Positions 1 through 7,439 of a DNA stretch of 12,001 nt are shown piece by piece. Origin of the DNA: Thiobacillus sp. UBA6918. Lineage in GTDB: Bacteria; Pseudomonadota; Gammaproteobacteria; Burkholderiales; Thiobacillaceae. The position numbers were made by a program, and so were the translations under genes. The notes beneath the pieces were generated by a model, which had not been told where the DNA came from, did no database searches, and was given only the letters and a program-made list of their open reading frames with translations. Location of the stretch: NCBI GenBank assembly GCA_002450925.1, contig DKAU01000060.1:1-12001 (forward strand), given 5' to 3'. How positions within the stretch are numbered: the stretch's first letter is position 1; every line of letters begins with the position of its first letter.

Positions 1-1500
1 TCCAACTGCGACAAGATTACCCCCGGTATGCTGAATGCTGCGTTGCGGCTCAACATCCCGACGGTGTTCGTGTCGGGCGGGCCGATGGAATCCGGCAAGG
101 CCAATATCCATGGCAAGACCATCCACCTTGATCTGGTGGATGCGATGGTGTCGGCTGCGGATTCCAAGTGTTCCGATGACGACGTGATGCAGATGGAGCG
201 TTCCGCCTGCCCCACCTGCGGTTCGTGTTCCGGCATGTTTACCGCCAACTCCATGAACTGCTTGACCGAGGCGTTGGGACTTTCATTGCCGGGTAACGGT
301 TCGGTGCTGGCGACGCACACCGAGCGCAAGAACCTTTTCCTCGCTGCTGGCCGTCTCATTGTGAAATTGGCCAGACGTTATTACGAAAAGAACGATGCCT
401 CGGTGCTGCCGCGTAACATCGCCACCTTCGAAGCATTTGAGAACGCCGTTGCGCTGGATATCGCGATGGGCGGTTCGACCAATACCGTGCTGCATCTTCT
501 GGCGGCCGCACACGAAGCGGGTGTCAATTTCACCATGGCCGATATCGACCGCATGTCACGCAAGGTGCCCAACCTGTCGAAAGTGGCACCGGCCACGCAG
601 CTGTACCACATGGAAGATGTTCATCGTGCCGGTGGCGTGATGGCGCTGCTTGGCGAACTGGACCGTGGCGGTTTGCTGCACCGCAAGTTGCCCACCATCC
701 TGTGCAAATCAATGGGCGAGCAGATCGATCTTTATGACATCCGTCGCACGAAGAGTGAGGATGTGAAGCATTACTACAAGGCTGCGCCTGGCAATGTGCC
801 CACGCAGGTCGCCTTTAGCCAGGACAAGCGCTGGAAAACTCTGGACGATGATCGTGCCACTGGCTGCATCCGCGACATCGAACATGCCTACTCAAAAGAA
901 GGTGGGCTCGCCGTGTTGTACGGCAACCTGGCTGAGCACGGCTGCATTGTCAAAACAGCGGGCGTGGACGAGAGCATCTGGAAGTTCTCCGGTCCGGCAA
1001 GGATTTTCGAATCGCAGGACGCAGCAGTCGAAGCGATCCTTGGCGACCAGATCAAGGAAGGCGATGTCGTTGTCATCCGTTACGAAGGCCCGCGCGGCGG
1101 CCCAGGTATGCAGGAGATGCTGTATCCGACTTCGTATCTCAAGTCCAAGGGCCTGGGCAAAGCCTGTGCGCTGATTACAGACGGGCGCTTTTCTGGCGGC
1201 ACCTCGGGTCTTTCCATTGGACACGCTTCGCCCGAAGCGGCGGAAGGTGGTTTGATCGGACTGGTGCAGGAAGGCGACCGTATTGAAATCAATATTCCCA
1301 GTCGCAGTATCAACCTCGTGGTGCATGAGACCGAACTGGCCCGTCGCCGCAAAGAAATGGATGCAAAAGGCAAGGATGCGTGGAAGCCGGTCAAGCGCGA
1401 CCGTCCTGTGTCTGCCGCACTCCGTGCCTATGCGGCCATGACAACGTCAGCCGCATTTGGCGCGGTTCGAGATGTTGCCCAAGTGGAAAGGAAAGACTGA
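1..1500 (+). CDS. ilvD: Dihydroxy-acid dehydratase, 3' part (5' end outside window)
   Basis: This enzyme dehydrates 2,3-dihydroxy-isovalerate and 2,3-dihydroxy-3-methylvalerate to the 2-keto acids, the third common step of valine and isoleucine synthesis. It is a cytoplasmic Fe-S enzyme. The frame is open from base 1 and begins with the family motif CDKITPG (fragment residues 3-9). The cysteine-rich motif CPTCGSC follows at 70-76, and the C-terminal half carries GRFSGGTSG. The conserved cysteines are those expected to hold the cluster. The visible 499 residues compare with about 615 for the long E. coli-type enzyme, so roughly 115 N-terminal residues are missing to the left. The middle segment typical of the long type is present. 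The stop is 39 bp before the next gene, with no terminator between them, so read-through into the cyclic-nucleotide-binding genes is plausible. Identification is very secure. Confidence 0.98.
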   Translation, partial: SNCDKITPGMLNAALRLNIPTVFVSGGPMESGKANIHGKTIHLDLVDAMVSAADSKCSDDDVMQMERSACPTCGSCSGMFTANSMNCLTEALGLSLPGNGSVLATHTERKNLFLAAGRLIVKLARRYYEKNDASVLPRNIATFEAFENAVALDIAMGGSTNTVLHLLAAAHEAGVNFTMADIDRMSRKVPNLSKVAPATQLYHMEDVHRAGGVMALLGELDRGGLLHRKLPTILCKSMGEQIDLYDIRRTKSEDVKHYYKAAPGNVPTQVAFSQDKRWKTLDDDRATGCIRDIEHAYSKEGGLAVLYGNLAEHGCIVKTAGVDESIWKFSGPARIFESQDAAVEAILGDQIKEGDVVVIRYEGPRGGPGMQEMLYPTSYLKSKGLGKACALITDGRFSGGTSGLSIGHASPEAAEGGLIGLVQEGDRIEINIPSRSINLVVHETELARRRKEMDAKGKDAWKPVKRDRPVSAALRAYAAMTTSAAFGAVRDVAQVERKD

Positions 1501-1531
1501 ATAACAGATTCGACGGATGATGAGCTGTTAT
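1501..1531. repeat. Perfect 7-bp inverted repeat between ilvD and the first cNMP gene
   Basis: ATAACAG (1501-1507) and CTGTTAT (1525-1531) are exact reverse complements separated by 17 bases, starting one base after the ilvD stop. The spacer holds the only purine-rich stretch (GGATGATGAG) that could act as a ribosome-binding site for the gene starting at 1540. The repeat could be an operator half-site pair or an RNA hairpin limiting translation. It has no T-run, so it is not an intrinsic terminator. Function is inferred only. Confidence 0.45.
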
Positions 1532-1539
1532 CAAAACAC

Positions 1540-2583
1540 ATGACGATTACTGCCCAAACCCTTAGCCACTTTGTTCCGCTCAATTCGCTCCTGCCCATGA
1601 CAAGGGAGCAGTTGGCGGCCGCTTCGGAGGAAGTCAGGTTTTCTCCCGGGCAGATAATTTTCAAGCAGGGCGTAGAGGACAACCGCCTCTATTATTTGCT
1701 TGAAGGTGAGGTGGCCTTGGACCAGGCCGGGGAGATGCCCAGATACATTCGTGGCAGCAGTGAAGAGGCTAGATATCCGCTGGACAGGTCTCACCCTCGC
1801 AGCTGTAACGCAACAGCGGTGACCAATGTACGGCTGGTTGCGCTGGAAGAGGCTTTGCTCGAACGCCGGCTAAGCCATAATCAACTGGCAACTTACGAGG
1901 TTTTCGAGTACGACGGTGATGATGATCCCCAATGGGTGCTTGACGTCATTACTCAGACATCTTTTCACGAGGTGCCTCCCCCTAGCCTCAATGCCATGTT
2001 CGCCCGGTTCGAAGCTGTTCCCCACAAGGCGGGCGATGTCATCGTTCGTCAGGGTGAAAAGGGCGATTTCTTTTACATGATTCGCGAAGGCGAAGCAGAA
2101 GTTATGCGCACGGAAGCAGACGGGGAAACCAAAGTGCTGGCGCATATCGGCCGCGGGGCGGGTTTTGGCGAAGAAGCGCTGCTTACTGGTTTTACCAGGA
2201 ATGCAACAGTAACGATGGTTAGCGATGGCATCCTCATGCGGCTCGACAAACAGGATTTCGATTCCTTGCTCAGAATGCCGTTATTGCTTGATGTTAACCT
2301 TCAGGAAGCACGCCATTTGGTGACGGCCGGGGCACAGCTGCTGGATGTCCGTCTGGAAGATGAATATCTGGCCGGCACCCTCAAGGGAAGTGTCAATTTG
2401 CCGCTTTACTCATTGCGGATCGGAGCGGAATCGCTGGACAGAGACAGAAAATATGTCCTGTTTTGCCAAAAGGATCAGCGGAGTGCTGCTGCTGCATTCC
2501 TTCTGGCGCAGAGCGGTTTTGATGTATACGTACTGAAAGGCGGGCTCGCTGCGATTCCACAAGAGGAAATTTTTTCGCCTTGA
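1540..2583 (+). CDS. Cyclic-nucleotide-binding (x2) and rhodanese domain protein, copy 1
   Basis: The 347-residue protein has no signal peptide or membrane segment, so it is probably a cytoplasmic sensor. Residues about 15-115 form a first cNMP-type domain that keeps the beta-roll (LLEGEVAL, 53-60) but has ARYPLDRS (77-84) where the phosphate-binding cassette should be. Residues about 141-250 are a canonical second domain with FGEEALLTGFTRNATV (209-224), whose Arg220 should contact the cyclic phosphate. Residues about 253-342 are a rhodanese domain with active-site loop CQKDQRS (309-315), Cys309 being the expected persulfide carrier. The domain order resembles known proteobacterial proteins of unknown role. 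The ATG at 1540 is the first start after the ilvD stop in the same frame, but its ribosome-binding site is weak. It is about 60% identical to the next gene by my ungapped hand alignment. The ligand (cAMP, cGMP or other) cannot be told. Confidence 0.88.
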   Translation: MTITAQTLSHFVPLNSLLPMTREQLAAASEEVRFSPGQIIFKQGVEDNRLYYLLEGEVALDQAGEMPRYIRGSSEEARYPLDRSHPRSCNATAVTNVRLVALEEALLERRLSHNQLATYEVFEYDGDDDPQWVLDVITQTSFHEVPPPSLNAMFARFEAVPHKAGDVIVRQGEKGDFFYMIREGEAEVMRTEADGETKVLAHIGRGAGFGEEALLTGFTRNATVTMVSDGILMRLDKQDFDSLLRMPLLLDVNLQEARHLVTAGAQLLDVRLEDEYLAGTLKGSVNLPLYSLRIGAESLDRDRKYVLFCQKDQRSAAAAFLLAQSGFDVYVLKGGLAAIPQEEIFSP

Positions 2584-2619
2584 CTACCCTTATTTTGGTG
2601 ACGGAACCACTATTTCGGA

Positions 2620-3663
2620 ATGACAATTACAGCTGACATCCTCGGCCAATATGTCCCGTTAAATTCGCTGTCCCGGCAGACGCTTGAGTTGCTGGCAGCG
2701 TCTGCTGAAGAGATTTCGTACAAACCCAGCCAGGTCATTTTCATTCAGGGCAAACATGACGATCGCCTCTATTTTGTGCTGGAAGGCGAAGTGGCATTAC
2801 AGCGCGAGAAGCACCGAGCCCGTTATGTGCGCGCCAGCAGCAAAAAGGCTCGACTCCCGCTCGATCGTTCAAACCCGCACAGCCGGACAGCAACGGCCGT
2901 GACGAAGGTGCGACTTATTGCCCTGGAAGAGGCAATGGTTGAACGGAGGCTTGGTCAGAACCAGGCAGCAAGCTATGAGATGGTCGAATACAGTGGTGTC
3001 GGTGATCCGCAGTGGATGATGGATATCGTTGGCCAGCCGGCTTTTCAAGACATCCCCACCGCCAACATCAATGACTTGTTTTCCCGCTTTGAGCCTGTTC
3101 GCTACAGGGCGGGTGATGTCGTGATTCGGCAGGGTGAAAAGGGCGACTACTATTACATGATCCGCGAAGGGCAGGCCGAGATCGTTCATCAGGAGCCGAA
3201 AAGAAATCCGGTGGTGCTGGCACAGATAGGCCGTGGTGAGGGTTTTGGCGAGGAGGCGCTGCTTTCAGGTCTGCCGAGAAACGCGACGGTGACCATGATG
3301 TCCGATGGCGAGTTGATGCGTTTGTCCAAGCGCGATTTTGACGACTTGTTGAAAGCCCCCCTGCTGATGCAAGTGGATACGATGGAGTCCAAACACTTGT
3401 TGGCGGCGGGCGCAAAATTGCTCGATGTGCGCCTGGAAGACGAATACAAGGCGGGCACGCTCAAGGGCAGCATCAATCTCCCGCTCTATTTGTTGCGTGT
3501 CCGGGCGGCTGCCCTGAAGCCCAGAAAAAAATACATTGTGTTTTGCGAACACGAAGAGCGCAGTTCTGTCGCGGCCTTTCTGCTTGCCCAGCGTGGGTTT
3601 GATGTCTATGTGCTGAAGGGCGGTCTGTCCGCGGTTCCTGATGAAGAAAGGGTGACTCCATGA
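2620..3663 (+). CDS. Cyclic-nucleotide-binding (x2) and rhodanese domain protein, copy 2
   Basis: This is a tandem paralogue of the gene 36 bp upstream. It also has 347 residues and aligns end to end without gaps, with about 210 identical positions by hand count. The first cNMP domain (about 15-115) is likewise degenerate, with ARLPLDRS (77-84). The second (about 141-250) has the canonical cassette FGEEALLSGLPRNATV (209-224) with Arg220. The rhodanese domain (about 253-342) carries the loop CEHEERS (309-315), with Cys309 conserved. The loop is acidic where copy 1 has CQKDQRS, so substrate or partner preference may differ. The ATG at 2620 has only a poor Shine-Dalgarno. Its stop overlaps the start of the ParA gene (ATGA), a classical sign of translational coupling. 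Domain calls are firm; the biological role is unknown. Confidence 0.88.
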   Translation: MTITADILGQYVPLNSLSRQTLELLAASAEEISYKPSQVIFIQGKHDDRLYFVLEGEVALQREKHRARYVRASSKKARLPLDRSNPHSRTATAVTKVRLIALEEAMVERRLGQNQAASYEMVEYSGVGDPQWMMDIVGQPAFQDIPTANINDLFSRFEPVRYRAGDVVIRQGEKGDYYYMIREGQAEIVHQEPKRNPVVLAQIGRGEGFGEEALLSGLPRNATVTMMSDGELMRLSKRDFDDLLKAPLLMQVDTMESKHLLAAGAKLLDVRLEDEYKAGTLKGSINLPLYLLRVRAAALKPRKKYIVFCEHEERSSVAAFLLAQRGFDVYVLKGGLSAVPDEERVTP

Positions 3664-4265
3664 CAAACGCAATTTTGGTGGCAAACCCCAAGGGTGGTGC
3701 AGGCAAGACCACGCTGACAGTCAACCTTGCCGGCTGGCTGGCATCGCAGAACCAGAGTGTAAGTCTGCTGGATCTGGATCGGCAGAAGTCCGCAACCAAA
3801 TGGCTGGCGCGCCGCCCCGACAATTTAAGCCCCATCACCATTTCCGGAAAAAGCAAGGAAAAGAGTGACTGGTTGATCATCGACTCCCCTGCCGGTATGC
3901 ATGGCAAGAACCTGGAACATGCCATCAAACTGGTGACGCGTGTCCTTATTCCCATATCCCCTTCGCTCTTTGATATTCAGGCCAGCCAGGATTTTCTGGA
4001 AGAGTTGGCAGAGGAAAAAAAGGTGCGCCAGGGGAAAATCAATGTAGGCGTTGTCGGCATGCGTATGGCAGCGCGTACGCGTGCTGCAGTTACCCTCGAA
4101 CAATACCTCCAGCATCTGGACTTGCCTGTGGTCGCCTATCTGCATGAAACCCAGCAATATGTGAACGCCGCCTTTGAAGGCAAGACACTGTTTGACCTGC
4201 CGCCGTATATAACGCATGCAGAGCGTGAAAGCTGGGCACCCCTTATCAAGTGGCTGGGTCGCTGA
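3660..4265 (+). CDS. Orphan ParA/MinD-type P-loop ATPase
   Basis: This 201-residue protein has the deviant Walker A motif NPKGGAGKTT (9-18), with signature lysine Lys11 and P-loop Lys16. It also has an A' motif LLDLDRQKSA (36-45) and a Walker B-like segment IIDSPAG (73-79). Members of this family dimerise on ATP and position chromosomes, plasmids or protein complexes such as chemoreceptor arrays, flagella or carboxysomes. It is short for a plasmid ParA, has no N-terminal DNA-binding helix-turn-helix, and has no parB next to it. It is therefore probably an orphan that positions a cellular cargo. The start overlaps the stop of the upstream gene by 4 bp, and a good AAAGGG ribosome-binding site lies at 3647-3652. 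Coupling to the cNMP/rhodanese genes suggests a shared pathway. The cargo is unknown. Confidence 0.88.
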   Translation: MTNAILVANPKGGAGKTTLTVNLAGWLASQNQSVSLLDLDRQKSATKWLARRPDNLSPITISGKSKEKSDWLIIDSPAGMHGKNLEHAIKLVTRVLIPISPSLFDIQASQDFLEELAEEKKVRQGKINVGVVGMRMAARTRAAVTLEQYLQHLDLPVVAYLHETQQYVNAAFEGKTLFDLPPYITHAERESWAPLIKWLGR

Positions 4266-4301
4266 TCACCCTTCACGACACACCAACAACAGTCAACAGA
4301 C

Positions 4302-5558
4302 ATGAACCCTACGATCATACAAATCATTGCCGCAACACTTTTTGGCATTGCCGTACTGCACACGTTCTCGACCAAGTTCTTCGAGCATCTGGCGCATACC
4401 AGCAAGACACATGCAGGCATGTGGCACCTCTTGGGCGAAGTCGAGGTGGTGTTTGGCTTCTGGGCCATGGTGATGATGGTGACCATGCTGGTAATGGAGG
4501 GCAAGGAACCGGCCACGCTGTATCTGGATTCGCGCAATTTCACTGAACCCATGTTCGTGTTTGCCATCATGGTTGTCGCTGGCAGCAAACCGATTTTGAA
4601 TTTTGCCGCAATGCTGGTCGCAATGCTGGTGCGATTTATTCCCATGCGCGGCAGCATGGCCACTTATTTCATTCTGCTGGCTTTCGTCCCGTTGTTGGGC
4701 TCTTTCATTACTGAACCCGCAGCCATGACGCTGGCTGCCTTGATGTTGCGGGATCGTTTTTTCGGCAAGCACGCAACCGTCAAATTCAAGTACGCAACAC
4801 TGGGAGTCTTGTTCGTCAACGTTTCCATTGGGGGTGTGTTAACGCCCTATGCAGCGCCGCCTGTCCTGATGGTGGCAGGAACCTGGGGCTGGGATATCTG
4901 GCACATGATGGCCAATTTCGGTTGGAAGGCCGCGATAGCTGTGGTGGTGAATGCATTGGCCGCGACAATGTTGTTTGCCGAAGAGTTGAAACATACTGGC
5001 TACGGCGCCGAAACCAAACGTGAGGCTTCTCCGTTGCCGGTCATCGCAGCGCATCTGATGTTTCTGCTGGGCATCGTCATTTTTGCCCACCATCCAGCGG
5101 TGTTCATGGCGTTGTTTTTGTTTTTCATGGGCTTTGCCACTGCCTACCCGCGTTTTCAGGACAGGCTGATTTTGCGTGAGGGTCTGCTGGTGGCCTTTTT
5201 CCTCGCCGGCCTGGTTGTGCTGGGCGGACAGCAGGAGTGGTGGTTGCGACCGCTGCTTATCGGCATGGATTCGGACACGGTGTATTTTGGCGCCACGATT
5301 CTGACCGCGATCACAGACAATGCTGCATTGACTTATCTGGGCTCGCTGGTTGAAGGCCTGTCGGTGGAATTCAAGCATGCCTTGGTGGCGGGTGCCGTGA
5401 CCGGGGGTGGGTTGACCATTATTGCCAATGCCCCAAACCCCGCCGGGGTTTCGATCCTTAAGAACCGTTTTGAGGATGATGCCATTCATCCGATTGGACT
5501 GCTGGTCTCTGCCTTGCCGCCGACCATTGTTGCCATACTGGCATTCAGGCTGCTGTAA
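4302..5558 (+). CDS. Putative Na+/H+ antiporter (Na_H_antiport_3-like)
   Basis: This is a 418-residue inner-membrane protein with about ten or more hydrophobic segments and no signal peptide. The sequence resembles the family named putative Na+/H+ antiporter (Pfam Na_H_antiport_3), about 430 residues long and related to the ion-transporter superfamily of NhaD. It shows an internal pseudo-repeat. SFITEPAAMTL (134-144) and SIGGVLTPYAAPP (175-187) in the first half mirror TAITDNAALTYL (335-346) and GGGLTIIANAPNP (368-380) in the second, as expected of an inverted-repeat transporter fold. A hydrophilic linker lies near 229-245. It starts 36 bp after the ParA gene with almost no Shine-Dalgarno. 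It is followed by an intrinsic terminator and probably closes the operon. The transported ion is inferred from family naming, not shown by the sequence. Confidence 0.75.
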   Translation: MNPTIIQIIAATLFGIAVLHTFSTKFFEHLAHTSKTHAGMWHLLGEVEVVFGFWAMVMMVTMLVMEGKEPATLYLDSRNFTEPMFVFAIMVVAGSKPILNFAAMLVAMLVRFIPMRGSMATYFILLAFVPLLGSFITEPAAMTLAALMLRDRFFGKHATVKFKYATLGVLFVNVSIGGVLTPYAAPPVLMVAGTWGWDIWHMMANFGWKAAIAVVVNALAATMLFAEELKHTGYGAETKREASPLPVIAAHLMFLLGIVIFAHHPAVFMALFLFFMGFATAYPRFQDRLILREGLLVAFFLAGLVVLGGQQEWWLRPLLIGMDSDTVYFGATILTAITDNAALTYLGSLVEGLSVEFKHALVAGAVTGGGLTIIANAPNPAGVSILKNRFEDDAIHPIGLLVSALPPTIVAILAFRLL

Positions 5559-5599
5559 AAATCGGGGCGCTGTGGTGTCGGTACAAAATTTCACGCGTG

Positions 5600-5625
5600 C
5601 TTGGTAGGCAAGTACCAAGGTTTTT
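5600..5625 (+). terminator. Intrinsic terminator after the antiporter gene
   Basis: A perfect 7-bp stem, CTTGGTA (5600-5606) with TACCAAG (5613-5619), has a 6-base loop and is followed by GTTTTT (5620-5625). It lies 41 bp after the antiporter stop. It is the first convincing terminator downstream of ilvD, so it marks the likely end of the whole left-hand transcription unit. Confidence 0.75.
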
Positions 5626-5712
5626 GCTTGTGTGGCAGGCACTTTGTCGTAACATTGATATTGAGGCGGGGTGGTTTGCCGCCGTTTCGTCTAACCTCAC
5701 TGGAGAATCGCA

Positions 5713-6021
5713 ATGAAAGCTGTATTGATGACTGCCGCTGCTGCCCTGGTTCTGGGCATGTCCGGCGTGGCCGCTGCCAATCAGGGCCTGGCCCAGAAGA
5801 ATGCCTGTATGTCCTGCCATGGCGTGGACAAGAAGATTGTTGGCCCCGCATTCAAGGAAATATCTGCCAAGTACAAGGGCGACAAGACCGCTCACGACAA
5901 GCTGGTGGCCAAGGTTAAAACCGGTGGTAAAGGCGTATGGGGACAAATCCCGATGCCGCCCAATCCTCAGGTCAAAGATGACGAACTGAACAAGATCGTT
6001 GAGTGGATTCTTACTCTGTAA
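5713..6021 (+). CDS. Periplasmic class I c-type cytochrome (c551/c552-like)
   Basis: This small monoheme electron carrier has 102 residues, with a signal peptide of about 22 residues (cleavage likely after VAAA) that exports it to the periplasm. The heme-attachment motif CMSCH is at 32-36 (Cys32, Cys35, His36 as axial ligand). The distal ligand is most likely Met81 in the segment GQIPMPPNP (77-85), the usual pattern of cytochromes c8/c551. The mature size of about 80 residues fits that family. A good ribosome-binding site (TGGAGA) precedes the ATG by 8 bases, and a strong terminator follows 27 bp after the stop, so it looks monocistronic. It sits between the antiporter operon and the convergent transporter genes with no oxidase or reductase nearby, so its redox partners cannot be named. 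Confidence 0.95.
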   Translation: MKAVLMTAAAALVLGMSGVAAANQGLAQKNACMSCHGVDKKIVGPAFKEISAKYKGDKTAHDKLVAKVKTGGKGVWGQIPMPPNPQVKDDELNKIVEWILTL

Positions 6022-6048
6022 GAACCTAACTTGACGTTGTTCAAGACC

Positions 6049-6077
6049 AGGCCGGCAATCGCCGGCCTTTCTTTTTT
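6049..6077 (+). terminator. Intrinsic terminator of the cytochrome c gene
   Basis: GGCCGGC (6050-6056) pairs with GCCGGCC (6061-6067) around the loop AATC, extended by an A-T pair, and is followed by TTTCTTTTTT. The T-tract lies on the plus strand only, so it ends cytochrome transcription. It offers little to the convergent minus-strand transporter operon, whose stop is only a few bases away at 6083. Confidence 0.9.
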
Positions 6078-6082
6078 GTTTT

Positions 6083-7429
6083 TCAGATAAGGGGCAACCA
6101 GCCAACCAGGTTCAGGAATACAAGTAGTATCCCGGCCGGCACCACATACCGTGTAGCGAACAGCCAGCGCCGATAGTGCTTGTCGTTCAGCGCCAGTTCT
6201 TCCTGTGCGTGTGTGGCATGCATCACCCACACTGCAAAAATTGCCATCAGCAAACCGCCCAGCGGCAGCATGATGTTGGTGGTGAGTTTGTCGAGCAGGT
6301 CGAAGATGTTAAGTCCGACAATTTTGACTTCGCTCCAGGCGTTGAACGAGAGCAGTGCCCCCACCCCCATCAGCCAGACAATAATGCCGACAGCTATGGA
6401 TGTGTTTCTGCGGCCGAGTGAAGTGTTTTCCGTAATCCAGGAAATAGCCGGCTCTACCAGAGAAATAGAGGAAGTCCATGCCGCAAATCCAACGAGTATG
6501 AAGAACAGGGTCGCGAACAGCGTGCCCCCTGGCATGTGGCCAAAAGCTATGGGCAGCGTCTGGAAGATCAAACCCGGTCCGGCGGCCGGTTCGAGCTGGT
6601 TGGCAAATACGATGGCAAAAATCGTGATGCCGGCAACCAGCGCAATCGCCGTATCGGCCAATACGATATAAAAAGATGCGCGAGCGATCGATGCGTGACG
6701 CTGCAGGTAGGAACCGTAGACCATGACCGAGCCCATGCCCAGGCTGAGCGTGAAGAATGAGTGACCCATTGCAGACAGAACGGCATTGGGTGTGATTTTG
6801 GAAAAATCAGGGGTGAACATGAATTCGAGCGAATGCCTGATGTCGCCAACCGCAAGGCTGTAGCCAAGCAGAACCAGCAAAATTACAACCAGGCTCGGCA
6901 TCATGATCTTGTTGGCGCGTTCCAGGCCTGAGGTCACGCCGCGAGCCACCACGTACATGGTGAGCACCATGAAAGTGGTATGCCACAGCAAGAGTTCTCC
7001 TGGCTTGGCGATGAAACTGGAAAACTGGTTTGTCGCCTCTTCCGCTGTCATGCCCAGAAAATTGCCGCTGACCGCTCGCAACACGTAATCCAGCACCCAG
7101 CCGGCAACGACGCTGTAAAAGGCAAGGATGAACAGGCCTGCCGCAACGCCCATGTAACCGATCACTTTCCACAAGCCGGTGCTGCCGGCTTCGGCTGCCA
7201 GATGCGCCATGCCATCCACCGGGTTGCGTTGTGCGCGGCGGCCAAGCATGATTTCCGTCATCATCAGAGGCAGGCCAATGAGTGCCACACACAGCAGATA
7301 AATCAGCACGAAGGCACTGCCCCCGTTTACGCCGGTCATGTAGGGAAATTTCCAGATGTTGCCCAGTCCCACCGCAGAGCCGGCGGTAGCCATGACAAAA
7401 ACCCAGCGATTGCTCCAGTGACCGCGCAT
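6083..7429 (-). CDS. Na+-dependent amino-acid transporter, NSS/SNF family
   Basis: This 448-residue inner-membrane symporter belongs to the neurotransmitter:sodium symporter (LeuT/MhsT) family, which uses the Na+ gradient to import amino acids. The N-terminus carries the family's first transmembrane signature SAVGLGNIWKFPY (18-30), whose unwound part binds Na+ and substrate. The sixth segment SFFTLSLGMGSVMVYGSY (224-241) is also typical. About eleven hydrophobic segments are visible and the length matches bacterial members. The start at 7429 has a good ribosome-binding site (AAAAGGA), which overlaps the end of the upstream AGCS gene. The two genes are 10 bp apart and very likely form an operon. 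The substrate cannot be read from the sequence. Read 6083-7429 leftward; it converges on the cytochrome gene. Confidence 0.95.
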   Translation of the reverse strand: MRGHWSNRWVFVMATAGSAVGLGNIWKFPYMTGVNGGSAFVLIYLLCVALIGLPLMMTEIMLGRRAQRNPVDGMAHLAAEAGSTGLWKVIGYMGVAAGLFILAFYSVVAGWVLDYVLRAVSGNFLGMTAEEATNQFSSFIAKPGELLLWHTTFMVLTMYVVARGVTSGLERANKIMMPSLVVILLVLLGYSLAVGDIRHSLEFMFTPDFSKITPNAVLSAMGHSFFTLSLGMGSVMVYGSYLQRHASIARASFYIVLADTAIALVAGITIFAIVFANQLEPAAGPGLIFQTLPIAFGHMPGGTLFATLFFILVGFAAWTSSISLVEPAISWITENTSLGRRNTSIAVGIIVWLMGVGALLSFNAWSEVKIVGLNIFDLLDKLTTNIMLPLGGLLMAIFAVWVMHATHAQEELALNDKHYRRWLFATRYVVPAGILLVFLNLVGWLPLI

Positions 7430-7439
7430 GGCTGTCCTT

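Noticed and set aside
3660..4265. ParA as evidence of an integrated plasmid or mobile element
   Set aside because: No parB, replication gene, integrase, transposase or terminal repeats are nearby. The flanking genes are chromosomal and the ATPase is coupled to its upstream neighbour.
4839..5642. A 267-residue open frame on the minus strand
   Set aside because: It lies opposite the antiporter coding region and its translation is rich in His, Gln and Arg with no domain or plausible start signal. It is a codon-bias shadow of the membrane protein gene.
5627..5660. TTGTGT and TAACAT as a promoter for the cytochrome gene
   Set aside because: The matches are three and four of six. A promoter must exist in this 87-bp stretch after the terminator, but I cannot place it reliably.
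5665..5683. GGCGG/CCGCC hairpin in the cytochrome leader as a regulatory structure
   Set aside because: A short 5-bp stem with a 9-base loop in GC-rich sequence is common by chance, and nothing else supports a role.
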